DNA from: Smittia aterrima
Lineage: Eukaryota; Arthropoda; Insecta; Diptera; Chironomidae
Direction of reading: 5' to 3'
DNA length: 64,000 nt
NCBI GenBank assembly: GCA_033063855.1
Contig: CP093831.1
Coordinates: forward strand, 13,640,001-13,704,000
Each line of letters begins with the position of its first letter. The stretch's first letter is position 1. Made by a program: the position numbers and the translations under genes. The notes under the pieces were generated by a model that was given only the letters and a program-made list of their open reading frames with translations, was not told where the DNA came from and searched no databases. Shown here piece after piece: positions 20,315 through 32,961 of the stretch.

Positions 20315-21388
20315 TTAAACCTTCTGAATGAAAGACGAATTACTCTTTCGCACAAACTCCGATCGACAAGGGAGCTTGCATTGAAATTTGTTATTTGGCA
20401 CTGACAGCGAATAGTTCTCGTAAGGTCGAGGGTCGAATAATGCCCGTTCGATGACTTGGAGTGATGAATGCGTCAAAACTTCGGCGGAATATTGAGTCGG
20501 AATGCCCTCAGTGTCGGAAATTGCTACGAAATAAAGCAATTAACCATTGGAGCGGATTAAAGAAGAAGCTTCACTTACTGAATGGAATTGGAGATTTAAA
20601 TAGAGACTCAGCAGGAACTCCGGTTGACTCTAAAGTCACGACGGAAATGCCATAAGGTTTGAGCTCTTCGCGAAGTGCGCAAGCCGTTCCCTCAACTGAG
20701 TTTCGCGATGCGTTGTAAGCCAACAAACCATCGCCGCTGCTACCTGAACCCAGGAAGATGAAGCGGCCTCTGTAGAAATATTAAATTAAAGTTCATTCAT
20801 CTTCAAACAAAATTAATTTTCTAACCTTGTTGGTCTTAACAAACCAATGAAAGCTCGAGCGACTCTTAAGCAGCCAAGCACATTATTCTTAAACATCATT
20901 TCCCATTCTTGGAATTCCTGGGAATCGATTCGTCCTCGAAAAACTGTTCCAGCCGTGTTAATAACTGCGAGAATACCTCGCTCACCGGCATTTAAATGAG
21001 CTCCCATCTTCTCGGTCGCTTCTCGCAAAACATCTTCCTTCGTAACATCGATCTTTAATGGCACAATTTGTCCGATGACGCAATCATTGTCGGTTTCCAT
21101 GAGATTCTCTCTAGCTTTCATCCAGCCTTTAAGAAGCTTAGCGGGTAGAGAGTCGATTGGATCCTTCATTCCCGCAAACACTCGACATCCTTTGGAGGCG
21201 AGATAAGTCGAGAGTTGAAGACCTAACGCTGTATCCGCTGACGTAATCAGAATTGATCCGCATCGAGGATCTAAAGAAACATTCCTTGATCCTTTCACCT
21301 TGCACAGCAAGTATAAGAGTAAAGCTCCTGCGATGGAGAAGAGTGCAATAAGCTGCACTGTAAGTACTAACGCGGTTTGAACCTCCAT
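20315..21388 (-). CDS. Membrane-anchored SDR with degenerate active site (candidate pseudoenzyme)
   Basis: Exons 21388-20826, 20769-20579 and 20523-20315 (introns of 56 and 55 nt) encode 320 residues. The N-terminus has a transmembrane segment (about 10-29). The Rossmann motif expected as TGxxxGxG reads TSADTALG (49-56), so two glycines are lost. NNAG reads NTAG (144-147), and the catalytic YxxxK reads YNASR (206-210). The residue 13 before the Tyr is not Ser. The fold resembles 17-beta-hydroxysteroid or hydroxybutyrate dehydrogenase-type SDRs (SDR9C-like). Weak or absent catalysis and a possible binding or scaffold role are inferred. TCTTTTAG just before the ATG suggests an untranslated upstream exon. 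Confidence 0.82.
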
Positions 21389-24300
21389 ATTTGCTAAAAG
21401 ACCTGTTTACATCTACGAGGAAATAAAGAAAAGAAATCGACAATTAGATGTTGTCATAGACATTGCGAAGCAGAAGAAAAATTTTCACATTAAAACTGTT
21501 GATTAAGTCTCATGATGACAACTCGTTTCCCTCATTACTAAACCGAGGCTAAGAAAATCAACGCTTAAGCCACGAGCCAATCAACATTAATTATTCTTCG
21601 CGTAATAATTTGATGCGCGATTACATCTCCGTCGCATTAATCGCGATTGATGAACGGAAACGAGAGCAAGCTCTGTTACATAAAGCAGCTCAAGCGTAGC
21701 AGTAGAAGGCAAGACTTATTTTATTATTAAAATACTTTTTTGCGCTCATTCTTTAATGATTGTTTCAATGTCAAACAGGTTGAATGGTTAGCGTTAAGCC
21801 CCCGACCGAGACGATGTGGTGGAGTAAAAATGTGACAGGTGAGTGCAGGCAAATCTCCCGAACTTGTGCAATTTAATGAACCGTGAGCTGGCAATCCGTT
21901 TAAAGACAATCAATCAAGTTCCTTGTACGTGACGGTAGCTCTAATGCGACGAAAGCTTTTAAATCAGCGATAATCCGTTGATAATGAATTCCACTCGATT
22001 TGGAATTGTGCAAGATTTTCCGCTGGTCGCTCAATTGTCTTCGTGTTTTGTTTTCTCGACGATTTGATCAGCTTAACTGGATTTCATGTAAGCATCTTTG
22101 CATTTCGTGTAGACTCAGCACAACATTTGCTTGTCGCCACGCGAGTTTCACAACTTTTTCTTTTTAGCTAAACTGCATAGCGAAACAGTCTTTATTGTCA
22201 TGTTCATGTTTTCCTCCTCGCCATTCTCATTTTCAATTACCGACATTCAACTGCAAACAAGAAATTGTCATTCACAGTCTCTCTCAATTGGCATTTCGAG
22301 CTAATGAATTCCATGATGGAAAAAAGTTTCCGCGATATTTATTTTTTTCATCTGTCATTCAGCTGTGAACGTGGAAAGAATTAGAAAACGAAGAAGACAA
22401 AAGTTGTAATGGAACTTTGCGGTTCGTGGCATTCGCTTGTTGATCTTTGGTGGTCAGTCTTTTCAATTTGAGAGTTCTTCAGTTCAGTTCCAATCGATTG
22501 AGTCTTTTGATTGTGAGAAAATTGAGATTGCAATGTCGTAAGTATCGCTGAAAGGTAACAACGAAAGTGAGACGCTAGCGCGGCAATTACGATCGACCAA
22601 CACATTTTTTGGTATTACCGACAGAATGAGGCAACTGATCTTGATCACTGGCGAGCAACCGCTAATTTGCGATGTTTAGATTTCAAAATGTTTACTTTGA
22701 ACTGTTTTAATGTATGAAAAGCCTAAAATTTCCTCAGGCTTCGAAACTTAATCGACGCGCGCCTAAAATCTAATTTAACTTCACCTTCGAACGGCCAAAC
22801 ACTCGCCAAAGTGAATTGAAATTACTTTGTTTATGATTATTGGCTGTTAATGCAAGCGCTTAAGCGGAATCGAAAATTATTTTCTTGATATGTTTCAGTT
22901 CAAAGATCAACGAAGTTAAAAGTTTCGAATTCTGGGAATGATCGTTAATAACGTCAAGGACGATCGTGAATCATCTTGTAATTAAAATTTTTTAATTTAG
23001 AAGATTATGTTAGAACAAAATTAATTTTGTCACAGAATCTACGACTGTCCCCATTCGAAAGACCCCAAAAAGTTGCTAACAAACATTTCGTTTCATGAAT
23101 TTTGTTTATTTTCAAGCGAACAGTTGCAAACGACGTCGGCTGCATTAATTCGAATGAAACAACATCGAATTCCGCTGACTCAGCCGAACATGCTGGCTCG
23201 CAATAATTAGCTGATTTATGCGCTCAAAACTCACGCCAAGTGCGCTTTAAACAAGCTTGCGGTCTATTACATAAAACTATGATAAAAGTTAATTTCATTT
23301 TCCGATTACGATGAAACGAAAAGCATTTTATTTCCTTTCGAGTCTTGTTAAACCGCTTCAATTCAATTTCCACAATAAATTTTCTCCTAATCATTTGTTC
23401 GATTATTACGTTGCGTTCGATTGTGCGTGAGCAGACTTGTCTTGGTTGATACACAAAAAAAACGTAATGACGGGAAAACGTTTAGCAATTGATATTGAAC
23501 CGAAGAAAATTGATGAGTTCGCGTTGTTTGGCTCGAGTCGTTGTCGGAAATTGCGATAATTCAACGTGCTTGGTCGACAATAAAATCGAGAGCATAAAGC
23601 GAATCGCACAATGGGCCGGACATCTTCGTTTAGCGCCGAGAAACATTTTATTCCTTTATGGCTTTATCTGAAATCTATGCGAGAGAGAGAAATTTCACTT
23701 GAGCTTTTTAGTTTATGAAATGGAAAAGAAATTATTTCCTCACGCTTGAGCGACAATTCATCAACAATCTTAATTAAATATCTCAACGCTTTTACCCACG
23801 ATGCTTTTATTATCATCGAAATGAACGATAATTCATGAGCAAGCTTTCAAATTTAATGTGATTAGATGTTGCTCGCTTTAATTCGCGGCTATTAAGAGAC
23901 CTTGGAAACTGATTCACATTTTCGTTGAGTTTCAATTAAAGTCGAATTATCTGACACTTCTTAAGTGTAGCGTGCTTCACAAAGCAACGCTTCGAGATCA
24001 TGCGAACTAAGATAGAACGAGTTTGTTGAGAGACTTCATGCTCTCATGATTCACGACTTCATCAGCCTCATGCTGTTTCATTTTGAAGGGTTTCTTTAAG
24101 AAAACAATCATTTGGTGGTCGCTACTTGAACGACACCCCGTCGGGAAAAAAAAGAGCGAAAAAGGTTTGGAGATAAATGTGAAGGCTTTCATTGTTCGAC
24201 TTTAAAGCTACTGAAGTCTCTAAACACATTCATCTTGATTCCACTCTATCTATGACAGAAATCAACGAAAATGGTTTCAATTACATAATTAGCGTTCGCT

Positions 24301-27300
24301 CCAAAAGCTTTAATTCAATTTGTCATCCGCGTTTGGTCTTCGAGTGAAACAAAACAAAAAAACTCATGCAATTTAAATTATCGCTACGACGTGAGCAAAA
24401 ACAGAAAAGAAATTAAATGAAAGTCAATTGAAAAGTGATTGAAATTGAAAACTTTTTCACTCGTGAAGTTAGTCGCGCACTTCACATGGAGAAGCATTTT
24501 ATTTTCTATTTGACGCATCGTCGATTTTAAACGAATTTCACTCGAAAATTTTTGCAGCAGAAAAGACTTCGATCGGATCGAATCATGAGATGGAAAAATT
24601 TGAAGAGATGCGAGGAAATAGCGAAAACAAACTCTCACCACAAAATGCAATTAAAACATCAAAAAAGTCTGCGGAAACTTGAAACTTTTGAGGTGAATGA
24701 AGAAACGAGAAACCGAATCATAAATGAGAAATTTTGCAAGGAAATGCAATAATTTTCCATAATTTAAGTTGAAATCGCAGAAGCTTTCAGAAGCTTTGAA
24801 AGTTAATTCTTTTGGCCTTCCGCGAATTCATCTCCTTCGAGAAATTCATAAAATTCAATAAATATTTCAATCTAAATTACTCAATCTTTCCCTGCTACTT
24901 CTAATTAAATAAATCGTTCATCGTTTGAAGGTGCGTCTTAAGCTTCAGCTTTGTTTCACTCGAAGGAAAAATTCCTAAGACACTTCAAGGCCAAAGCGCT
25001 TAATGTGTCAACAGGTTTTGATTATTCATTACATTCACAGGCCTACAATTAAGCACTCGATTGAATCTTAATTATCGATTGATTTTCAGGTCGACGAACA
25101 GATTTCATGCTTCACTCGGCACGTCCCATTGGAGTTCTTGCGACTGGAAGCCGATTCGGGTTAATTTGTTTTTAATCGTGATCTGCTAAAGAAATTTTTA
25201 ACCGCGAATGTCGAAACAGAACGCAAATATCAAGAGAAAGAACCGTTAATGATACATGATGGCGGCTTTATCTCAGCAGCTCAAGTCAAATTGCCAGTTG
25301 AATGCCACAAACTATCTCAGCAAGACAGCGGCGTAATCAAGCTCGCAAAGAGTGAAAAAAATATTTTTTGGCGTGGCTCACCCGAAAGCGACAAGCTCTT
25401 CAAACGAAAGAACTCCAGAAGGCAACCATCATCGTCGAAGATGGAACGAATGACCGGTTGATTAAAGTTTCGTTTTATTTAACAGTAGTCGCATGACTCC
25501 ATCGAGAGATTTCTTTTGGAATTCGTGCGGCGACTCTCAAATTGGAATCTTACAAAGAAGAAAGCGAGAGACGCTGAGAAGTAATTTTCCTTCTTCCTGT
25601 TCAATCGATTGTTGCCAATTCACTGACCTTTCATTATCGACTTGTACATGAATGCGTAAACCGGTCCTGGCTTGTCATATCGCTGATAATTTATGCGATT
25701 TTAAAAGTAAAAGTCAAAGACGGCCGATAAAAATGGTAATCGAATTCGAGACTCGAACTGTTCCGAGTCCATCAAGCTCTCCGTCACTTTGGCATTTTGA
25801 CGAAGCGATTTTTTATGTAACGACCTGTTATTCAAGCGAACAGCAAGTTGTGCTTTGTTTCTGTATTGAAGGATAAAAGTTCCGAGAGTGAATTGAAGTT
25901 TCATGTCTTGACAGTAGGAAAACAATGTTTGATGCTGATTATCATCTGACCCAGAGCGTTCTCAGTCGCTCAAACAAGTTAATCATGTTTGCAAAGTATT
26001 CTACTTGGTCACGAATTCCATTCTCTTTAAGCATAAGACTTCGAGGAAGATCAGCGGTTAGCGGTCGATGACTTTCTGGGACTTCGATGCATTCGGAGCG
26101 ATTTGAAAACGAGTTTGAAGTACGAATCGGTGAACAGAAAGGCAAGCAAAGTTGTTGTAACAACAAAAGGAATGTGTGAGCATAATTTTAATAATAAAGC
26201 GAGAGAGGCCTTAAAGTCGACACAAGAATGAAAACAACAAAAGCGAGTCTGACCCATTAAGACGCGTTTCGACCGAATCAAGTATTCAAAACAACGATGC
26301 ATTGCCAACGACAATACCAAACAATGCGTTACAATTGTGATATCTGATCTCCTTTTAAAAGGTGTGTGCTAGGCATTGAAGGTGAAATTAGTTTGCTTAC
26401 TGAGCCGAGGCGGGTACGAGAGTTTAGTTAGCGTTTCACCTATGCAAGAGCCTCATAAATATTTTTTCGACTTTTTCATTTGAAAAATTGCTGTGGCGAA
26501 AAGAGAAGGGAAATTTTAATATTTCGTCGTTTACGGCAGGTTGGATTCATAAATAACGAAAGCTTTTCCTTCTTTCCAACTCGACCAAAGACGATCTCAA
26601 CAGAAACGTGGGCTAAACGACTTTCAAATCTTCTTTCAGATTTATTCAACACGAGCTACGTCATGTGATGATAAATATTTGCAACAAAGGTGTGAGGGAA
26701 ATATTATTTTCGACTTTAGCGCACCTCTTCAACTCAACAAAGACGCTACGATGTAATCCTCGGATTTAAATTAAAAGTTAATTCTTCGGTTACTTATCGA
26801 GAATATAAATGCGAATGGAATGTGTTAATCCTTTTGTTGTGGCTTAATCCCAAAACACGATCACTGACGAAGTGTTACTTTCTGATCATTAATTCACTTC
26901 AAAATATTTTTCTTTTTCTTCTGCGCGCAATTCTTTTTCATAAAATCAGATTTTACCATTTTTTAAACTTTAGCACAATAAATGAGGAAAATATTTTTCC
27001 TTGATCGATTGATTTCGAGTTTCACAGTTCCTTGAGCTCTTTTCTTCTTTTTTTCAATAACGATTTTTGTTTGTTTAGATCACGAATTATTGATTAGTTT
27101 AATTAACAGCGAATCGGACTGCACGTAGCGCGATGTTGTTCCGTTCAGCGTTTGAAACAAACTGAGCACTCGAATTTTTTCTTCGTTTTCGTTTGCTTCG
27201 CTTTTCTCTTTGCCAGCAACGCGCGATAGCTCAGTTCGTTATGCTGCTTATGTTTCAAGTCTCACAATCATTAGCAGTCGATAGGTGCCTTCGAAATCAA

Positions 27301-29302
27301 GTCGAGTCAGCATAGAATAAATAAAATATTTTCTTGTTGGGATTTGAGAGTTGTTTGTTGGTCAGCGCTAACCGGTTTTCTTCGTTGGCGTGTCGTAATC
27401 GTCGGCGTGTTTTCGAATGACAGAAGATCGTTTGGGACGAACGTTTAGGAATGTTTAATGAATTCTTCATCACGCTGTTCCACGCTTTATCTCCGTTTCA
27501 ACTCAATGACTTAACATGACTAAGCCTCAAGCACTTTATGATCTTTGTAATTTCTTTGACCGCGCCACTAAAGTCAAACAAACTCTTTCATTGTTCGAGG
27601 AAGTTCATTGTTCGCTTTTAAATTCATTTCGCGATCACAACTGAAATCAAAATCTCAGAATTGATTCTAATGAGATGAACCGTTGATTTTGTCTTGCGAG
27701 CGATGTTTTCAAACAAACAGAGACTTTCCTATTTTGGAGACAACGCGAGGCTTTACCGTTAAAGAGTCTTACAACGTGCCTTACCTTTCCACATGCAGAT
27801 CGGAATTCGCTGTACAAGAATCTGAAGAATATTCATTCCACTTTTATTTTTTGTTTTGTTCGAAGGCGCATCGAAAGGTTTCCGAGTGGTATCGAGAGAG
27901 AAAATAGAAATCTTTTAAGACTTTGCAAGCGGTAAATAGGTCAACGGTTTAGTGAATTGGATGATTAACACTTTCAGCCACTGAGTTGTTATTTGATACT
28001 TTCGACTGGTGTGGCAACTTGCTTATCGGATCGAGAAGGAAAAAAGTAAAGTGAAATGGTGGAAGCCATCGAAACGAAATGTTTGGATAATTAAGTTCGA
28101 GTGAGTCGGGATTAGTTGAGTCGAAAAGCTTTGTGGAACTTTCGAAATATCTTTCATTCACCACAAAACAAATATCCTCAGGTTTATGTAAATTATCGCA
28201 AAATCGGAACAGCTCAACCAAGAATTTGTCTTTACTCCGCAACTTGTCGCGACAAGTTTATTTTTGAGATCACGAAGTGAATTAATGAATGAAGCCAACG
28301 CTGAAAATCGTTAATCAAACTCATAGTTGGAATCGAGATCAAAAGCATTTCGAGATGGAGAAATGTGCATGAGACTTCAACGTTTGGTTCGAGATGCTGA
28401 AGCATGCAAGCTCCAAAAAAGGAAAACTCAATTTCACAATTTCGATTAGAGTTTCTCGTTAGAGAGAAAATTGCAATGAGGAAAGTATGAAGAACGTGAG
28501 ATGAATTGCTTCTCGAGCGATACCAGACATGCAATTAAATCGTTTTCGGAGAAATGATGCTGAAAATTTGATGAAGAGCAAACATCAAAACATTTTATGC
28601 ATCAGAGACTTCCACAAGAAATTACGAACTTTCTGTTAGGGACTGTTCGCTTATCACGTTCCCTCAAAACAAGTGAACAACCTCTTCTTCATTCAGGAAG
28701 TCTAAGCAAAAAAACTGATGAATGAAACGCCGTGATAATTAACACAGTCGATAAAAACTTCCTTGAACAAAAAAAAAGCTTCGGTGATTCTCAGTCTGCT
28801 CATCATCTTCTTCATTCTTTGTCATCACAAACGGCCTTTGATAATTGAACGCGATTGAAAACGGAGATGGTTGAGCAACAGGTTTAACTGAGCCTAAAAA
28901 TAAACATTCAATAAAAGACATTTTTTTATGGCGATTGCCAGCAAAAACTCGACAAACTCGCTAGCGACTCAAAAAAATGAGATTCGCGAGGAAAATATTT
29001 GTGATGGGAATTAACGAATGAAACAAAAATATTTTAAACATTTTATTAAAAGTCGCTGTCTTTTGAACAACTTAATATGGTATTAATGTTAATTAAACTT
29101 CGCTAAGAAGGCTCGGTTTGTGTTGGGCGTGTGGAAAATTTTGTGAAATTGGCACTCGCAAACTTTCTGGTAAAGTCGATGAGGCTTAATCGAAATAACG
29201 ACATTGCCTCGTCACTTCATCGGACAGTCAATGTAAATATTTAAAAATTCAACTCATATCGACGCTTTGACACTCAAACAGTTTTCTGTAAACACTCGTG
29301 CG
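21389..29302. other. 8-kb non-coding interval
   Basis: No gene was recognised on either strand. Open frames are short, mostly start at non-ATG codons and overlap one another. The sequence is AT-rich with many TAATTA/AATTAATT motifs and contains a possible minus-strand core promoter at about 27163. It may include an untranslated first exon and intron of the SDR at 20315-21388 as well as the upstream region of the protease-like gene at 29303. Confidence 0.4.
27134..27166 (-). promoter_or_regulatory. Candidate minus-strand initiator with MTE-like downstream element
   Basis: On the minus strand GCTCAGTTTG places a start A at 27163. From +17 the sequence TGAACGGAACAA matches 9 of 12 positions of the fly motif ten element, but one base nearer than the usual +18. 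No transcript is known from the sequence. It would fire toward the SDR gene 5.8 kb away. Confidence 0.25.
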
Positions 29303-30237
29303 ATGAAGCTACTTCACGCTCATATTTTTGCTCTCCTCACGTTGTCCCAATTTACACCAACTCATCAAGTGACTTGTGGAGAAGCTCTGGTCGTTCAGGT
29401 TTCAATTGAAACGAGAAATGACACTCAACTTCATTTCCCATGGGCTGGAGCACTTTATAGCTTTGTTAATAAAACGATATCGAGGGACATCAAATACATT
29501 TGCGGAGCATCGTTACTTTCAACGAGTTTCAGTGTCACTGGTAACTATCGAGAGCAGTCAAACGAGTCACTCAACTAAAGGATTCTTATATTTCAGCCGC
29601 TCACTGCATTCACGACAAAAGCACTGACGCAAAACGACGGTCACCAGACGACCTTGTCGTCTACTTTGGAATTTATGATCTGAAACAAAAGAACGCAACA
29701 GGTTCCGAGATTACCGAAGTTTTTCCTCATCCAGATTGGAATCCACTTGGCGAGAGCTACGATTCCGATATTGCACTTCTCAAATTGCGGAATGCTCTTA
29801 CTTTCTCGAAAGGAATTTCACCAATTTGTCTCGGGACAAATGAGCAATTTGATAGCGAAATAGGACGAGTAGTTAGTTGGACAGACCCGGAAGAAGACGA
29901 CGCTGGTTACTGGAACTACGAACATGACTTGCAGCACAACTTCCCGCGAACTTTCAATATGCCAATCAGATCGAACACGGAATGCTTTGTCATGCAGCCA
30001 CGAATCAAAGCAATCGCCAGCGACAAAACATTTTGTGCCGGAGGCTTAAATAGTGGTCCATGCCTTGAAATAGGAAACTCAGGCGCTTCAATGGCAGTTC
30101 AAATTGGAGAAAGTTTCTTTTTAAGAGGAATCGTCAGCGCATCTTTTATTGACATCGCCGGGTGTGATAACATCACATTCACTCTCTTTACTGATGCTCG
30201 AACCTTTGAGAGTTGGATAACCGACATCATTAAATAA
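29303..30237 (+). CDS. Trypsin-fold serine protease homologue with altered active site
   Basis: Exons 29303-29540 and 29597-30237 (56-nt intron, phase 1) encode 292 residues. A signal peptide precedes a single S1 domain beginning CGEALVV...HFPWAGALY. The catalytic His (TAAHC, His82) and Asp (SDIALL, Asp137) are present. The serine motif is CLEIGNSGA instead of CxGDSGG: Ser241 remains, but the preceding Asp (chymotrypsin Asp194) is Asn240 and two residues are inserted after the Cys. No R/K-[IV]VGG-like activation site is visible. The enzyme is probably inactive or unconventional, resembling the gastrulation defective/modSP-like branch of secreted insect proteases. Polyadenylation signals lie at 30233 and 30262. 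Confidence 0.85.
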
Positions 30238-31582
30238 AATTGAGGAAGAGAGAAGTTTTTCAATAAAAGTTTTTAATTTATTTTTAATTGGGATGAAAGC
30301 TGTCACCTTCAGACAGGTTGAAGCCACCGAATGAAAAAAACTCTTTATTTTTTCTCAACATTCATGAACGCGAAATGACTGTTCAAGGTGAAAAGACATG
30401 GAGCTTAAAGGTGTGTTTCGTTTCGACGGCAGAGTGTGACATAATCATCATTTTCTTATTGCGAAGATGTGTGAACCTCTAAAACGTTTTGTTTGACAAG
30501 GGAGCAAAAAGTTAATCGCGCACAAGGCGAATCGACCTCAAGCTGACTCAGAATCTTATTGATTGACAATCGAATTCGTTTATGGGATTGGAATTGTAAT
30601 TATTGACGTGCGCATTCGAGATTATCTGACTTTGTAAAACCAAACAAAATCGAATTCCGATTGAAATCGTTTGTTAAGCGAAACGAGCGAGGTGACGACA
30701 TCCGATTATGTTTTGATGAGCTGCTTCATGGGAAGTTTGTGCTGCCAAAGGCGTTTTATTGTAAACAGAAACTGTTTTTCTGATTAATCGGCGATTTATT
30801 TGTTGTTGACATCGATAGCGAAAATTTAATTTTGATTATTATTAAGTAATTTGCATTTCAATTCGTGACCAAACAGCAAAACATTTGAGTACGTGGGCGG
30901 ACTGGACGCAAGTTCACGCTTAGAAATCTTACATCAAATCAAATTAATCATGTTTGATTGGAGTTGTATGGAAAATGTTAACAAAGGAGGCGAGTTTGCT
31001 TCGGTTCAATGAACCACGTACAAGCCGAAAGAGCCGAAGGTGTCAAATTTATTACGCCACATTGTTTGTTGGCCATTGCTTTCTAAATTCATTTTCCGTG
31101 CGGTGATGAACGAGCGTAAGATGTTTATTTCACTCGAAATTTTTTGGTCAAAAGATGATGATTTGATGGAGATTGATGGGCGAAGAGACATTGAAGATAA
31201 ACTTGAACTAACGAGCGTTTGCATTTTAGGAGAAATTATCATGAGAACTTTTTTAAATAGGCTACGCAAAAACCTTAATTGACGAGAATGGGAAAGTTTT
31301 TTAATCTTTCTCATGAAGATTCTCAAAATATTAGAACACGAAAATGTTTTGTTGTTCCTTTTGAGATGTTTTGACTCATGCGTGTCGACGATCACAAGCG
31401 AGAATGAAGAATTAACTTTTTGTGTTCTTAATTGCGACAAACTGTGAAATGAATTGTTAATTATTCAAATAAGAATTATGTCGTAGTTGTTACGTCGACT
31501 TTTATTCAGAAATTAATTGTCCCTGAAAACTCTGAGTCATCAAAGAAGACACTTCACTCTGAATTGTTCGCTTGTTAGGAAA
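30238..31582. other. Non-coding spacer between the protease-like gene and the I29 cluster
   Basis: The 3' end of the protease-like gene lies at its left edge. The longest minus-strand frame (31006-31440) begins at TTG and has no recognisable protein character. Nothing else was seen. Confidence 0.5.
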
Positions 31583-31934
31583 TTAATCTCGTGGAAGTGG
31601 TTTCAAGCCTCCAACTTGCTTTTTCCGTTCTTCTTCCGTTCGATCGGTAAACCGATTGATTCCTGCTTTAAAAGTCTCTTCTCCCTTTTCATATTTCGCG
31701 TTGTGAGCTTCGATAGCAGCGATTTTGTCTTTAAAGATTTCAAAACGTTTGATGTCTTCTTCGTCGGCGTAGTTTCTTTTGAACTTTTTCTGAGTTGAAA
31801 AGCAAAAGTTAAAGCAAACTCTTGATATTGAGTTGAAGTAAACTTACTTTGTAGTCAGCCCATTGTTCCTCCAAAGTTTTTCCGTAAGCAATGCTTGCAA
31901 GAGCGATGACAAAGAAAGCGATGAAAATTTTCAT
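31583..31934 (-). CDS. I29 cathepsin-propeptide-like inhibitor, copy A
   Basis: Exons 31934-31848 and 31789-31583 (58-nt intron, phase 0) encode 97 residues. Exon 1 is a signal peptide plus TLEEQWADYK. Exon 2 carries the rest of the I29 domain: FKRNYADEED, KRFEIFKDKI (ERFNIN-type helix), EAHNAKYEKG and GINRFTDRTEEER. There is no peptidase domain. Such stand-alone propeptides (CTLA-2 in mammals, Crammer in Drosophila, BCPI in silkworm) inhibit cathepsin L-type proteases by occupying the active-site cleft in reverse. Here secretion to gut or haemolymph is likely from the signal peptide. This copy has R where the others have L in the ADLT-like motif (FTDRT). Confidence 0.9.
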
Positions 31935-31984
31935 TTTAAAGAAACTACTTGGCTCAAGGTTCTAAGAACCTGGTTCTTCAAATT

Positions 31985-32024
31985 GAACTGATTGCGTTTT
32001 TAGTCGAAGCTTCTGTATTTAAAC
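31985..32024 (-). promoter_or_regulatory. Core promoter of I29 copy A
   Basis: On the minus strand TTTAAATA (32023-32016) lies 34 nt before an ATCAGTTC initiator (start A at 31989), which is 55 nt before the ATG. The sequence around the TATA-like element (GTTTAAATACAGAAGCTT) is identical in copy B. Confidence 0.65.
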
Positions 32025-32188
32025 GAAAATGGCAAAAAGACATCGTTTCAAACTAGTTCAGATTAATTTTATATTCTGAAGTCTGAAGAAAGTCAGATTT
32101 GAAAAAAAAAGGAAGAACGATGACTATCAATGACTTCTGTCATTTCAAATCAGTTTATTTCTTAATATTTTACAAAGTGTGAGTGAAA

Positions 32189-32548
32189 TTATGATGACGA
32201 AATGGGACCATTGTAAGGGAGTTTTCCTCCAGTTCGTTTGGAGCGTTCCTCGTCAGTCAAATCAGCGAAATCGTTAATTCCCACATTGTAGCTAACTTCT
32301 CCCTTATCGAATTTCGCGTTGTGTTCATCAACGAAAGCAACGGTCTTTGAGAAGAGATCGAATCTCTTGGCATCCTCATCGCCTTCATAGTTTCTTTCAA
32401 ATTTCACCTAATTTTATTGTATAAAACATTTAATTGATAATTGATTCACTTAAAAACTCACTTTGAAGTCAGCCCATTGTTCCTCCAGTGTTTTTCCATA
32501 AGCAACGCTCGCTAATGCGAGAATCAAGAAAGCACAACACATTTTCAT
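32189..32548 (-). CDS. I29 cathepsin-propeptide-like inhibitor, copy B
   Basis: Exons 32548-32462 and 32407-32189 (54-nt intron) encode 101 residues. The 29-codon first exon gives a signal peptide and TLEEQWADFK. Exon 2 gives FERNYEGDEDAKRFDLF, VDEHNAKFDKG and GINDFADLTDEER, and ends in a short Gly/Ser tail. Intron position and phase match copies A, C and D. Copies B and C share the VKFERNYEG and ERSKRTGG segments and are the closest pair. The expected role is reversible inhibition of secreted or lysosomal cathepsin L-like proteases. Confidence 0.92.
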
Positions 32549-32961
32549 TTTGAAAAACACTTAAAAACTTCTTAACACAAGGAATCTTTAAATTAAACTG
32601 ATTTCGATTCTAGCCAAAGCTTCTGTATTTAAACTAAAACTCAACTGTGAAGAAAGCCTCAAACCAGTTCAACAAAATCCTGAATTTAAAATTTATTCAA
32701 ATTGTATTGGGGCAAACTCCAAGGGAAGTCTGGTTTGTTTTCAAAATAAAGAAGAACGACGACTATCATTGACATAAGGAATTACTTAACAGAAAATATG
32801 TGACGTCAATCAAAAGCTCACATCAAAAGGAAGTCACAAAGTTAAAGGTTCTTGACTCACAGAAATTCGTAGCAAACTAAGGATTTACGTAAATCTTCTT
32901 CAAAAAATAATCATTGATTAAAGTCTTTTCGATACAATTTATTTATTTTCATTATAAATGT
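32549..32961 (-). other. Spacer with promoter of I29 copy B
   Basis: It holds the duplicated upstream region of copy B (core promoter at 32599-32633, then a CAAACCAGTTCA block similar to one before copy A) and the 3' flank of copy C. No coding sequence was seen. Confidence 0.5.
32595..32634 (-). promoter_or_regulatory. Core promoter of I29 copy B
   Basis: TTTAAATA at 32633-32626 is followed 34 nt downstream by ATCAGTTT (start A at 32599). Spacing is identical to copy A. Confidence 0.65.

Noticed and set aside
27223..27295. tRNA-like stretch GATAGCTCAGTTCGTTA
   Set aside because: It resembles an A box only. No T-loop B box, acceptor stem or anticodon arm could be formed around it.
31006..31440. 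Minus-strand frame of 144 codons
   Set aside because: Starts at TTG, has no signal, domain or splice context, and its residue use is like random AT-rich DNA.
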